A stretch of DNA of 64,000 bases from NCBI GenBank assembly GCA_946625675.1, contig CAMOTI010000157.1, positions 1-64,000 on the forward strand, written 5' to 3'. Every line of letters begins with the position of its first letter. The first letter of the stretch is position 1. The position numbers were made by a program, and so were the translations under genes. This document shows positions 8,706 to 18,009 of this stretch, one piece after another. The notes below the pieces were generated by a model. It had not been told where the DNA came from. It was given only the letters and a program-made list of their open reading frames with translations, and searched no databases. This DNA is from an uncultured Prevotellaceae bacterium. GTDB taxonomy: Bacteria > Bacteroidota > Bacteroidia > Bacteroidales > Bacteroidaceae.

Positions 8706-9596
8706 ATGTCTAAACACAGTTTCAAGGACTGGCTCATCGCCACTCGTCCATGGTCTTTTCCGGCAAGCGCAATGCCGGTCATCGTATCCACCGCATGGCT
8801 CCATTTCAAAGGACACGAAGTCTCTATCCCCTTAGCCCTGCTTTCGCTCATCACCATCATCACCGTGCATGCGGCGGGAAACGTATGGAGCGACTATTTC
8901 GACTTCAAGAAGCATGTCGACCGCGACGACAACTACAGCGTCAAGACGCTCACCAGCGGACAGTTCTCGCCGGCTGAGTTCATGAGGTTCAGCATCTGCC
9001 TGCAGGTGGTGGCTGTCATCCTGGGCGTGGCGCTCGTCTGCCTCACAGGCATGCCAACGCTTTATATCGGACTGGCCGGACTGGCTCTCTCGCTGCTCTA
9101 TCCACCGCTGAAATACAACGCACTGGGAGACGTTGTCATTTTCCTTTGCTATGCGGTTCTGCCCATGCTCGGCATGAGCTATATTCTCACAGGGAATTTC
9201 CACTGCAACATACTCTTCGTCGCAGTACCTATCGGGCTCATCACCGACGCCATACTCCACTCAAACAACACGCGCGACATACAAGACGACGCAAAGGCGG
9301 GAATCAAGACCTTCGCCATGCTCATCGGAGGGAAAGCCTCAGCATGGATTTTCATCTTCGAGATGATCCTGCCTTTCATTTTCGCTATCGCCATCTCCTT
9401 CTTCGGACTGCTTCCGGTCAAGACGGTATGGCTCATCCTGCTCGCCCTGCCCATCGCCCTGAAGAACGCGGCACAGATGCACCGGTTCATCAGTTCCAAG
9501 ACGCCATCCGACATCCAAGACCTCGATGAGAAAAGCGCAAAACTCCAGATGGCATTCTCCCTGCTACTCTCCATTGCCATGATTATCCCGCTTTAG
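8706..9596 (+). CDS. menA: 1,4-dihydroxy-2-naphthoate polyprenyltransferase
   Basis: This 296-residue UbiA-superfamily membrane prenyltransferase has about eight transmembrane segments. It attaches the polyprenyl chain to dihydroxynaphthoate in menaquinone synthesis. The opening KDWLIATRPWSFPAS is typical of MenA. The two Asp-rich motifs are NVWSDYFDFKKHVDRDD near residue 60 and NNTRDIQDDAKAGIKT near 185. It has its own -7 box. The next gene follows on the same strand after a tandem array, so the two may be co-transcribed. Confidence 0.92.
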   Translation: MSKHSFKDWLIATRPWSFPASAMPVIVSTAWLHFKGHEVSIPLALLSLITIITVHAAGNVWSDYFDFKKHVDRDDNYSVKTLTSGQFSPAEFMRFSICLQVVAVILGVALVCLTGMPTLYIGLAGLALSLLYPPLKYNALGDVVIFLCYAVLPMLGMSYILTGNFHCNILFVAVPIGLITDAILHSNNTRDIQDDAKAGIKTFAMLIGGKASAWIFIFEMILPFIFAIAISFFGLLPVKTVWLILLALPIALKNAAQMHRFISSKTPSDIQDLDEKSAKLQMAFSLLLSIAMIIPL

Positions 9597-9604
9597 CACC
9601 CTAA

Positions 9605-9672
9605 ACATCTAAAACATATAGAGCGTATAGAGAATCTAGAACATCTAGAATATCTAGAGCATCTAGAACATC
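9605..9672. repeat. CATCTAGAA tandem array
   Basis: About seven degenerate 9-10 nt units (CATCTAAAA, CATATAGAG, AATCTAGAA, CATCTAGAA and similar) fill the spacer between menA and the CPBP gene. Confidence 0.8.
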
Positions 9673-9701
9673 TACCCCCCAAAAATAATAATAATAAAAC
9701 C

Positions 9702-10331
9702 ATGCCCCGTCTCACCCTTTCCATATCCCTTGCCTTCATCCTTTGGACGTTGATGTTCTCCCCCCAGCTCGCTTTCATCAACAAAAACATCAGCTTCTGG
9801 TGGATGATGACAGCTGCCGGACTGACATTGAGCACACTGGCCTTTGCCTTTCATGGCAAGCAGCTGAAGCAATCACTGAGCCGCTTCCGACTCACCCATG
9901 TCCTGGCTGGCATCCTCATCGCCGCTGTCATTTGGGGAGTGTTCTTCGTAGGCGACAAGCTCTCATCCCTCATGTTCTCATTCGCCCGGCCGCAGGTGGA
10001 CAGCATCTACGGACTCAAGGCATCCGACCCCCACTGGCTCATTTCCATCCTGCTTCTCTGCATCATCGGGCCGGCGGAGGAAATATTCTGGCGCGGCTAC
10101 ATACAAGACACCCTGTCGCAGCGCCACTCTCCCAATAAAGGGTTCTGGCTCACACTCTTCCTCTACACCGCCGTCCACATCCCGTCACTCAACTTCATGC
10201 TCATCATGGCAGCTATGGTGTGCGGACTCATCTGGGGCACACTCTACAGGTTCTACCCCAACCACTTTCCAGCCATCATCTTATCGCATGCCATCTGGGA
10301 TGCAGCCGTCTTCGTCTGGTTCCCGTTGTAG
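9702..10331 (+). CDS. CPBP family intramembrane metalloprotease
   Basis: This 209-residue multi-spanning membrane protein belongs to the CAAX-protease/bacteriocin-processing (CPBP, ABI) family. The three active-site motifs are present: EEIFWRG near residue 126, FLYTAVH near 150 and SHAIWDA near 197. Members act on membrane-embedded or prenylated substrates, or confer self-immunity. The substrate here is unknown and no bacteriocin gene is nearby. Confidence 0.85.
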   Translation: MPRLTLSISLAFILWTLMFSPQLAFINKNISFWWMMTAAGLTLSTLAFAFHGKQLKQSLSRFRLTHVLAGILIAAVIWGVFFVGDKLSSLMFSFARPQVDSIYGLKASDPHWLISILLLCIIGPAEEIFWRGYIQDTLSQRHSPNKGFWLTLFLYTAVHIPSLNFMLIMAAMVCGLIWGTLYRFYPNHFPAIILSHAIWDAAVFVWFPL

Positions 10332-10430
10332 ATACGTACAGACGACAACCCCTACCAACCCAAGATGCATACTCAACTCCAGCCATATTCATCTCACCTA
10401 ATGCGTACCCATCCATTCGTTTCAAAAAAA

Positions 10431-10520
10431 ACACTTTTAAGGACATAAAAATACAGTTCATTACATTTTTAAGGACACAAAAATGTAATTCACAACACTT
10501 TTAAGGACATAAAAATGTAA
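10431..10520. repeat. Three 32-bp direct repeats, each with an inner palindrome
   Basis: Units start at 10431, 10463 and 10495, an exact 32-bp period. The core is ACAYTTTTAAGGACAYAAAA followed by ATGTAA. In the second unit ACATTTTT and AAAAATGT form an inverted repeat around AAGGACAC. The array ends 25 bp before the -33 box of the ATPase gene, so it is placed like an operator. Confidence 0.85.
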
Positions 10521-10544
10521 ATATTCCCATTTTTGTAGATTAAA

Positions 10545-10574
10545 TTTGTGCGAATAAAAAAAAAATTATCTTTG
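10545..10574 (+). promoter_or_regulatory. Promoter of the DUF4143 ATPase gene
   Basis: TTTG (10545-10548), 18 nt, then TATCTTTG (10567-10574) matches the Bacteroidetes promoter. The ATG lies 19 nt further on. Confidence 0.75.
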
Positions 10575-10592
10575 CATAAAAATAACGTCAAA

Positions 10593-11900
10593 ATGGAAAG
10601 ATTCAAAATAGAAGAATTAATCAATTGGAAAAATAATGCCAGCAGAAAGCCATTAATTATTAAAGGCGCTCGACAGGTAGGCAAAACCTGGCTAATGCTT
10701 GAATTTGCAAAAAGACACTTCAACAATTATGTCTATGTGAATTTCGAAGAAGACACAATTTTGCAGAATATATTTATCCCTGATTTCGACATTGAAAGAA
10801 TAAAGACGGCTATTTCCCTTCGCACACACACAGACATCGATGATAATACATTATTGTTGTTTGACGAAATACAGGCTGCACCAAGAGGAATTACATCATT
10901 AAAATATTTCTGTGAAAAAGCAAGAAACATTCCCGTCATTGCCGCGGGTTCCCTCTTAGGGATTTCCATGCACTCGCATGATTCCTTCCCTGTTGGAAAA
11001 GTGGATTTTATAGAACTCTACCCTATGAGTTTTCACGAGTTCCTTATGGCTATCGGCATGGAAGAATATCTCAACATCTTAAAGAAACAAGAATGGGAAA
11101 AAATCACATACATTAAAGACCAACTTATACAAACCCTGAAACTCTACTACTTCGTGGGGGGCATGCCTGAAGTAGTCAGCTCATACGTGGAAAACAAAAA
11201 CCTAGAAGAAGTAAGGAGAATTCAGAAGAACATTATATTAACTTACGAACACGACTTCTCCAAACACGCACCCGCCAAACAAGTGCCAAGAATTAGAATC
11301 GTATGGGAAAACATTGTGGGGCAGTTGGCTAAAGAAAACAAAAAATTCATCTTTGGTGTATTAAAAAAAGGAGCTAGGGCGAAAGAATTTGAACTTGCAA
11401 TAGAATGGCTGAGGGACGCAGAACTGGTTTACAAGCTAAACCGAGTCAAACTAGGAGAACTACCATTAAGTGCATACGAAGACTTAGCTTGTTTCAAACT
11501 GTTCTTGCTCGATGTGGGACTTTTGTCTGCCATGGCCAAAATCAAGCCAGAGACAATCATAAAGGGAAACGAACTGTTTTCCACATACAAAGGGGCGCTT
11601 ACAGAACAATTCGTTTTTCAGCAAATCAAAGACTTTGCAGACTTCATCTATTATTGGTCTGCAGAGAATTCCATAGGAGAAATTGATTTCCTGATACAAC
11701 ACAACGACATAATCACACCCGTGGAGGTTAAAGCTGAAGAAAACCTCAAAGCGAGAAGCCTGCGTGCGTTTGTCGACAAACATAACAACATGCATGGAAT
11801 ACGTTTCTCTATGTCAGACTTCAGAATCCAAAGTTGGATGACCAACTTTCCTCTCTACGCTATTACAAAAAACATATTCCAGGCAGGTTCTAACAATTAG
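10593..11900 (+). CDS. AAA ATPase with DUF4143 domain
   Basis: This 435-residue protein has Walker A GARQVGKTWLM near residue 25, Walker B LLFDEIQAA near 90 and a sensor-like AAGSLLGI near 120. Its C-terminal half (about 220-400) resembles DUF4143, related to restriction-endonuclease folds, with an E-I-D-F ... V-E-V-K-A-E sequence near residue 370. The family is widespread in Bacteroidetes, often in many copies, and its role is not settled. I use the ATG at 10593 because the earlier GTG at 10548 lies inside the promoter. The gene is clearly more AT-rich than its neighbours, which suggests transfer. Confidence 0.85.
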   Translation: MERFKIEELINWKNNASRKPLIIKGARQVGKTWLMLEFAKRHFNNYVYVNFEEDTILQNIFIPDFDIERIKTAISLRTHTDIDDNTLLLFDEIQAAPRGITSLKYFCEKARNIPVIAAGSLLGISMHSHDSFPVGKVDFIELYPMSFHEFLMAIGMEEYLNILKKQEWEKITYIKDQLIQTLKLYYFVGGMPEVVSSYVENKNLEEVRRIQKNIILTYEHDFSKHAPAKQVPRIRIVWENIVGQLAKENKKFIFGVLKKGARAKEFELAIEWLRDAELVYKLNRVKLGELPLSAYEDLACFKLFLLDVGLLSAMAKIKPETIIKGNELFSTYKGALTEQFVFQQIKDFADFIYYWSAENSIGEIDFLIQHNDIITPVEVKAEENLKARSLRAFVDKHNNMHGIRFSMSDFRIQSWMTNFPLYAITKNIFQAGSNN

Positions 11901-12039
11901 CTTTAAGCTGTGCTTAGACTATTTTTGAGCAGATTTTCTCGCAATCCCGTAAAAGCATAGCCAGCTACAATTCAAAGGATTAGCAGTTTCCGTCTCAGCC
12001 CCATTATCCAGACACACCTTCCATCTTTTTCTTCTAAAA

Positions 12040-12071
12040 TTTGGACGTTTAAACAAAATAAACTATATTTG
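12040..12071 (+). promoter_or_regulatory. Promoter of the second ATPase gene
   Basis: TTTG (12040-12043), 20 nt, then TATATTTG (12064-12071). The ATG is at 12098. Confidence 0.75.
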
Positions 12072-12097
12072 CATACGCTTTCTAAAACAAACAAGAT

Positions 12098-13651
12098 ATG
12101 GCTGACATTGAAAGAAAATATCCGCTGTCGAACCAGACTTTCCAAGATGTCATTGAGGAAGGTTACTACTATGTAGACAAAACCGAACTGCTCTACAAAC
12201 TGGCCAACAACTACAAATATGCTTTTCTAAGCCGCCCGAGAAGATTTGGTAAGTCCATGCTCTGCTCCACGCTAGCCGCCTATTTCCAAGGAAAGAAAAA
12301 ACTGTTCAGGGGGCTGGCCATAGAGCAAATGGAAACTTCATGGAAAGCATATCCCGTCATCCATATCAGTCTCGCGGAAATCAAGGAAATCAAGACGTCA
12401 GAAATACGTAAGCAACTCTACGACATCATCGAGGAACAAGAGGAATTCATGGGGGTCGAAACAAAAGGGAGAACACTCAGCAGCAGGTTCAAGAGCCTTA
12501 TCATCTCCTGCCACAAGAAATACGGAGAAAAGGTGGTGGTCATTCTCGATGAATACGACGTGCCACTGCTGAACGTGTTACATGACAATAAAAGTCTGGA
12601 AAAGGTGAGACAGGTGATGAGAACGTTTTACTCACCGCTAAAAGTATGCGATCCCTACCTCAAGTTCGTGTTTATCACGGGTATCACAAAATTCTCTCAG
12701 CTCAGCATTTTCAGCGAGATCAACAACTTGAAGGTAGTCAGCATGCTTCATGAGTTTTCAACCATCTGTGGATTCACGCAGACAGAATTGGAACAGAATT
12801 TCCAGGCAGGCATCCAAAGACTGGCGGAAAGCAGGGGACTCACATGGAAGCAGGCACTGGAACTCTTACGTCAAAACTATGACGGATACCATTTCTCTGC
12901 AAACGCACAGGGAGTGTACAACCCTTATAGCATTGTTAATGCGCTTTCCGACGGAGAAGTGAAAAACCACTGGTTCGCCACTGGCACACCCACATTCCTC
13001 GTCAACATGCTCAAGAAATTCAACACCAACATCTCCGATGTGGAAAACACTGACGCATCAAGCGAAGAATTTGACGCACCTACCGAGGACATGCACTCTG
13101 TTCTTCCGATATTTTATCAGAGCGGATACCTCACCATCAAGGGATACGACCCGGAATTTAGCATTTACTCCTTAGGATATCCTAATAAGGAAGTAAAGAC
13201 CGGGATGATGAAAGCACTTTATCCCTTTTTTGTTACACCCAACACTGACGGAAGGGCTGACGTGTTGCGAAGCATTTGCAAGGGGTTCATGCTGCACGAT
13301 CTCAACCTGTCATTCGACATATTGTATGCATATCTGGAAAGCATACCATATCAAGACAGCCATTTCGACGAGAGCCACTGGACCCAGATGCTCTATGTCG
13401 TATTTTCGCTCCTCGGAATGCATGTCGAGTCGCAGGTGAGAACAGCAAAAGGCAGAATCGACATCATCATCAAGACAAAGAATGACATATACGTCATGGA
13501 GGTGAAATTGGATCGGCCGGCCCGAGAGGCTCTCGAACAAATCGACAAGAAAGAATACCTCATACCCTACACGCTTGACGGCAGAAAACTCACTAAAATC
13601 GGAATCTCATTCTCAACCGAACAGCACAACATAGCCGAATGGGTTGTTTGA
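12098..13651 (+). CDS. AAA-ATPase-like / PD-(D/E)XK nuclease family protein
   Basis: This 517-residue protein has the layout of the AAA-ATPase-like plus DUF1703 family. The N-terminus reads YPLSNQTFQDVIEEGYYYVDKT, the P-loop RPRRFGKSMLCSTLAAYF lies near residue 47, and Walker B VVVILDEYDVPLLN near 148. The C-terminal region (about 430-500) has a PD-(D/E)XK-like core: GRIDIIIKT ... YVMEVKLD. These proteins are frequent in Bacteroidetes and have no firmly known job. It has its own promoter, so it is not simply an operon partner of the upstream ATPase. Confidence 0.85.
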   Translation: MADIERKYPLSNQTFQDVIEEGYYYVDKTELLYKLANNYKYAFLSRPRRFGKSMLCSTLAAYFQGKKKLFRGLAIEQMETSWKAYPVIHISLAEIKEIKTSEIRKQLYDIIEEQEEFMGVETKGRTLSSRFKSLIISCHKKYGEKVVVILDEYDVPLLNVLHDNKSLEKVRQVMRTFYSPLKVCDPYLKFVFITGITKFSQLSIFSEINNLKVVSMLHEFSTICGFTQTELEQNFQAGIQRLAESRGLTWKQALELLRQNYDGYHFSANAQGVYNPYSIVNALSDGEVKNHWFATGTPTFLVNMLKKFNTNISDVENTDASSEEFDAPTEDMHSVLPIFYQSGYLTIKGYDPEFSIYSLGYPNKEVKTGMMKALYPFFVTPNTDGRADVLRSICKGFMLHDLNLSFDILYAYLESIPYQDSHFDESHWTQMLYVVFSLLGMHVESQVRTAKGRIDIIIKTKNDIYVMEVKLDRPAREALEQIDKKEYLIPYTLDGRKLTKIGISFSTEQHNIAEWVV

Positions 13652-13808
13652 ATAATAAAACTGCATTTCCAGCGACTACATAGTTGTTTTGCTAAATAAT
13701 AGTGAATTAGTTATCACAACGGCATTCATTGTGATTTTTTCATCACCATTATAAAAAAAACATTATTTTCTGTTTTTTTGAGAACTATTTTGCCAGCTTA
13801 TTAATTCT

Positions 13809-16382
13809 CTAAAACGTACCCTTGTCATTGTCGCGGTTATGTAGTTTTCGGTTGATATTGAGTTTCTTACCCGTCGAAAAATTATATGAGAAACCTATCA
13901 CAAACATTGATCGGTTGTCATCAATATGCGTCTTATAAGAAGTCTGAAGAATGCTGGCAGGAAGGCTGTATCCGGAATAGCGTGAACGAGTGAAAAGCCA
14001 ATAATCAGCAGCGTAGATACGCAAGCCTTTTTTCTGCCAGTACACCTGCAAGTGCGAGGCATTCTCGCCGGCATCCAGCACAGGGCCATTAAGCCGTTTG
14101 GAAACCACACTGCCCTGATACATTGCGCCCCAGCATCCTTTTTGGTACTGGACACCAAAATAAAGAGGTGCCCATACGTGATGGTAACGTCCGACAACTG
14201 GGCTGCTGATGGTCTGACGATAGACATAGCCTTGAAGCATGACAGACAGCTCTTTGCTCTTGAATGGCGAGAAGGTGAACTGATAAGACCCCCCAAAATC
14301 GGAAGAGAAGCGGGCATTTTCACTTTTTCTCACAACATACTGCCTGCCCATCATCTCCTGCTGGGTGAAATATTGGCTGTAAGGACGGTCGGCATAACGA
14401 TAGTCCAATGTAAGACGGGTGGTGAGCCACCCCAAGTTCCAACGGCACACAAACTGCGTCTGATAAATGTTGTTGCTTCTTAGGTAAGGATTGCCTACAC
14501 TCATCACACCGGGAATCACCATCTGTGCATTATTACTAAGAAGTGAAATCGAAGGCACGTTTGTTCCGGAAGATGTGACAAACTGAAGCCCCAGCTGCTG
14601 GGAAACGTTATAAGACAAAACCAGTTTTGGTGTGAAGTACCAACGGGAGTCGTGCGTGTCGTCATTCTTATGTGCCACATAAGTGGCTCCGGTGCCTATC
14701 CGGTACATCAGGCGCTTCAACTTTCCACTATATTCCGCATAGAGATAATTTTGATAGCTGGCAGAGGTGTAGTCATAGTCATTATAGTTGGACAGCACAT
14801 TGCTGATGGTGGCTTGTGAGCGACCAAACGAGCCACGGTAGCCCAGATTGAGACGACTGCCGCTTTCCCAGTTCTTGCCATAGGAAATCTCACCGATAAA
14901 CGAATACTTGTCATTAATCTGCCGAACGGCATCGGAAAGCAGGACACCACCATCTTCAAGGCTCGATTGCTCATTCGTAGAGCTTACCTTGTTATGATAG
15001 TAGGTTCCCACCAAGTCCACCTCAAGTTCTTGGTCATGGGGAAGACTCTTCTGAAGATAGGCGTTCAACACTGGGCCAAAGGACTTGGCTCGCTTCATTG
15101 ATGAGGCTGTTCCATCTGTAACGCTCCTTTCTGTACTGATACGGATATCACCTACACCATTTGAATGGTCACGGTCAAAATTCGGCTGAGCAACAACCTG
15201 AAAGGTCACGTCGTCATCCTTGCTGTAGGTATACTTCAGGGTCGGGGTATTTACTGTATAGCCGAATTTGTCGCGGATGACAGACCGATAATGGTTTGCC
15301 TCACCATCCAGGATATAGTCGTATTGACGATTTGAGATGCGTTTGTCGTAGTCACGTAAACTGAAACCATAGGAGAATGACAACTGATGATTGCCAGAGA
15401 TCATGTTCAGATAGGCTTCCTCATCGCTGAAACCTGTAGTGAACGCACTTTGGGCATCAATACCCCCACCGACACCCGTGTCCAGTTTACGCGTGATTAC
15501 ATTCAACACGGTACCAGCGTCGGCATAACGGGCTGGGGGTATATTATAATATTCCACGCGGACTACCTTCTCGGAAGGGATTCCCTTCAAGTCTATATCG
15601 GAAGAACGTACACCGTTCAGAAGGATAAGCACATTTCCGCCGTCCATTCGCTCAAGTTTTCTGCTGACGGGATTGGTTCGCAAGTCTTCTACCTTCTCCA
15701 GCAAATCATGCGCATGACGAGAACTGCGAACTTGCTCATCCGAGAACGTATGAACGGTTTTGTCTACATGGTTCATGATATGAGTGCCGTTCACCTTCAC
15801 GCCTTTGATCATGTATTCTGCCGGTTCCATACTGATGATGCCAATATCGCCGGCTGAGCATGGTCGGTAAACGGTTTTGTAGCCAACATACGAGCACCTG
15901 ACAAGCACGGTGTCACACATAACGCTTGCACCAAAAGGGACGGAGAAATAGCCGCTTGCATTGCTGACACCACCAGCTAAGACTGTTGAGTCCGAAGGAG
16001 AGAGTAAGGCAATATTGGCGAACGCCACGGCTTGATCTTGCTCGTCATGAACGATGCCGGTCAGATGACGGTCGGTCTTGCAGAGAGGCTCGACGAAGAT
16101 TTTCTTGTCGGATGGATCACTTGAGTCAAGTTGTGTCCGTATGGGATAAAAACCGATTATCTGCTCCAGGGCATCTGGAATGGACTTACGGACAACGGAG
16201 GTGCTTATGTGGTAACTTTCAAGCTCATTGTATATGAACATGATCGTGTACTCATCCTGCTGATCATTGAGATGAAGGAGAACGTCTGAAAGAGGAACGT
16301 CATCATAGATGTGGGTGATTTGTTGAGAATGGGCTGTCTTGCCTGTCATGCACAACAGAATTATAAGAAATAATCTTTTCAT
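13809..16382 (-). CDS. STN-domain TonB-dependent outer-membrane receptor
   Basis: This 857-residue protein has a signal peptide (MKRLFLIILLCMTGKTAHSQ) and then a secretin/TonB short N-terminal (STN) domain (about 22-95). A carboxypeptidase-regulatory-like Ig domain follows (about 108-190, HLTGIVHDEQDQAVAFANI). Next come a plug domain (about 195-300) and an outer-membrane barrel of the family-3 beta-barrel type. It is the last gene of a three-gene operon after an ECF sigma factor and its anti-sigma factor, with 16 nt to the anti-sigma stop. The STN domain is the part that contacts the anti-sigma protein in FecA-like signalling. No SusD partner is present, so the ligand may be an iron complex, peptide or glycan. 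Confidence 0.85.
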   Translation of the reverse strand: MKRLFLIILLCMTGKTAHSQQITHIYDDVPLSDVLLHLNDQQDEYTIMFIYNELESYHISTSVVRKSIPDALEQIIGFYPIRTQLDSSDPSDKKIFVEPLCKTDRHLTGIVHDEQDQAVAFANIALLSPSDSTVLAGGVSNASGYFSVPFGASVMCDTVLVRCSYVGYKTVYRPCSAGDIGIISMEPAEYMIKGVKVNGTHIMNHVDKTVHTFSDEQVRSSRHAHDLLEKVEDLRTNPVSRKLERMDGGNVLILLNGVRSSDIDLKGIPSEKVVRVEYYNIPPARYADAGTVLNVITRKLDTGVGGGIDAQSAFTTGFSDEEAYLNMISGNHQLSFSYGFSLRDYDKRISNRQYDYILDGEANHYRSVIRDKFGYTVNTPTLKYTYSKDDDVTFQVVAQPNFDRDHSNGVGDIRISTERSVTDGTASSMKRAKSFGPVLNAYLQKSLPHDQELEVDLVGTYYHNKVSSTNEQSSLEDGGVLLSDAVRQINDKYSFIGEISYGKNWESGSRLNLGYRGSFGRSQATISNVLSNYNDYDYTSASYQNYLYAEYSGKLKRLMYRIGTGATYVAHKNDDTHDSRWYFTPKLVLSYNVSQQLGLQFVTSSGTNVPSISLLSNNAQMVIPGVMSVGNPYLRSNNIYQTQFVCRWNLGWLTTRLTLDYRYADRPYSQYFTQQEMMGRQYVVRKSENARFSSDFGGSYQFTFSPFKSKELSVMLQGYVYRQTISSPVVGRYHHVWAPLYFGVQYQKGCWGAMYQGSVVSKRLNGPVLDAGENASHLQVYWQKKGLRIYAADYWLFTRSRYSGYSLPASILQTSYKTHIDDNRSMFVIGFSYNFSTGKKLNINRKLHNRDNDKGTF

Positions 16383-16398
16383 CGTTTCTGTCTTCTTT

Positions 16399-17205
16399 TT
16401 ATTTCACAACGATTTTGTTGGGCTCAAGTTCGATTTCTATAGCATCAAACTGGTTGAGGTTCTCCACAACATTTTCCAAACTTTGTGTCTGGTTCCACAC
16501 AAAATAAAAACGAAGACGGCGTGCCGAGTCGTTCTTGAATACAACCTCCGCGTGATAATATATGCCTATATCTGACAGGATTTTCTCCAAACCCACATTT
16601 TCATACACTTGTTTGCCGTTGGGGGCTACATGGTCTGCCCCAACCTCATCACCTTCAAGAGGTGCAAGAACGGCTATTGAGTCCGAATCCGCTATCTGGG
16701 CTGTCTGGCTCTCAGCCTCAGGCATTATTGTGTCTGCCGGATTGGGCAACGCTTTTCCAGCATCTCGAGGAGCAACCGTATTCAAAGTCAATATGTCCTG
16801 ACTATTAGGCTTGGTTTGTCCTTGCTGAAAAAAACGTACGATGCGAATACCCGCGAAAGCAATGCCGACAGCAAACAGAATACCGGCAAACACTGCAGCC
16901 ACCTTCGAAAATGACGAACGTAACGAAAAAAATGAATGGAAACGGCGCTTTGGAGATGGATTCTCTGGCAAAGCTATTGGTTTGGAGTCTAATTTCTTTT
17001 GTTCAAAACAACGCCATGCCGACTCCGGATCGACCTCTTGCCGAATATGACGATGGTGATAGCCACGTTTGACTGAGGCCATCATCTCATAGGCCTTGCG
17101 AATCTCATCATCACGAGTGATGAATGACTGGATTTCCTGTTCGGAATAGTCCTCTGGATTGTCAAGCATTTCCAAAAGACGGATGATTTTGCGATTTGAT
17201 TCCAT
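16399..17205 (-). CDS. FecR-like anti-sigma factor (DUF4974 C-terminus)
   Basis: This 268-residue protein has a cytoplasmic N-terminal region (about 1-85) that would bind the sigma factor, and one transmembrane segment (about 96-118, VAAVFAGILFAVGIAFAGI). A Pro/Ala/Asp-rich periplasmic linker is followed by a C-terminal DUF4974-like domain (about 200-268, VYENVGLEKILSDIGIYYHAEV). That domain resembles STN folds and probably receives the signal from the receptor. The usual FecR core domain is reduced or absent, so this is a short variant. It sits 14 nt after the sigma gene. Confidence 0.8.
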   Translation of the reverse strand: MESNRKIIRLLEMLDNPEDYSEQEIQSFITRDDEIRKAYEMMASVKRGYHHRHIRQEVDPESAWRCFEQKKLDSKPIALPENPSPKRRFHSFFSLRSSFSKVAAVFAGILFAVGIAFAGIRIVRFFQQGQTKPNSQDILTLNTVAPRDAGKALPNPADTIMPEAESQTAQIADSDSIAVLAPLEGDEVGADHVAPNGKQVYENVGLEKILSDIGIYYHAEVVFKNDSARRLRFYFVWNQTQSLENVVENLNQFDAIEIELEPNKIVVK

Positions 17206-17219
17206 AATATCTGCGGTGT

Positions 17220-17708
17220 TTAGGAACGGTAATGGTTTTGGAGCGTTTGAATTGCCTGGCTCAAGTACTTATATACTGTCTTCAGGTTCATATCCAGTTC
17301 TGAGGCAATTTCTTTCAATTTCATACCCTCTTCGAAGCGGAGGCGAAAAATGCTGAGGTGCGGTTCTGCAAGACAGCGGTCGGCCAAGTCACAAACATTT
17401 TCATAGTTCAACTGGACATCTGCTGCGTACCGTTCACCAACCAGAGTTTCAGAACAATACAAGTCCTGTAACTGCTCTCTTACCGATTTTTGTCGGATGC
17501 GGTTCATGCAACCGTTATGAACCGACCGCAAAAGGTAAGATCTCATCTTGTCTGGAGAAACTTCAACCGTCGACTCCATCAACCTGAGAAACACGTCCTC
17601 AACAACGTCCTCGGCTTCCTCGTCATCATACAGTAATGTCCTGGCGAGATGATTCATCTCGCTATAATACTGAATAAAAAGCTGTTTGAGTGTCGCCTTG
17701 TCTGTCAT
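17220..17708 (-). CDS. ECF RNA polymerase sigma factor
   Basis: This 162-residue sigma-70 family factor has region 2 at about 10-75 (YDDEEAEDVVEDVFLRLME) and region 4 at about 105-160 (FRLRFEEGMKLKEIASELDMNLKTVYKYLSQAI). It heads the sigma / anti-sigma / receptor operon and by analogy would be released when the receptor binds ligand, then transcribe the same operon. I could not find a convincing TAnnTTTG box in front of it, which would fit an autoregulated ECF promoter. Confidence 0.92.
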   Translation of the reverse strand: MTDKATLKQLFIQYYSEMNHLARTLLYDDEEAEDVVEDVFLRLMESTVEVSPDKMRSYLLRSVHNGCMNRIRQKSVREQLQDLYCSETLVGERYAADVQLNYENVCDLADRCLAEPHLSIFRLRFEEGMKLKEIASELDMNLKTVYKYLSQAIQTLQNHYRS

Positions 17709-17883
17709 CGTTTCTGTATTACAACCTCACTTCGCATGGTAATGAAGCGCCATGCTTTTACCTTATAGACACTTTGGAATCCCTTTTTTCTACAAAAACG
17801 TAATATTTATTTTCTTTGTTGCTTTTTCAACAAAAAAAACTTCTTTTTAGTAAGATAAAAAAAATGTAGCCCCGGCACTGAAA

Positions 17884-17935
17884 AAACGTCAGGGCTTCAT
17901 AGTTTCCTGTTTCCTCGAAACCACAAAGCCCCATT
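17884..17935 (-). terminator. Possible terminator of the beta-propeller gene
   Basis: On the minus strand GGGCTT ... AAGCCC (17926-17931 / 17892-17897) enclose an inner GTTTC-gag-GAAAC hairpin, followed eight bases later by T6. The stem is short. Confidence 0.4.
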
Positions 17936-18009
17936 GCGTTATTTATTTTGCGTCACTTTTACAAGACAAACAAATTTTCACGTTTGACTAGTATTTTACT
18001 TCCTCTTCT

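Noticed and set aside
8425-8835. 136-codon plus-strand frame across the recN-menA spacer
   Set aside because: It starts inside recN, overlaps the menA start and has no family features.
10431-10520. Possible CRISPR-like array (three 32-bp units)
   Set aside because: The whole 32-bp period is repeated with no unique spacers, and there are no cas genes. Its placement before a promoter fits operator repeats better.
13809-16382. SusC-type polysaccharide transporter
   Set aside because: The barrel resembles the outer-membrane family-3 type, the SusC signature region is not apparent and no susD follows.
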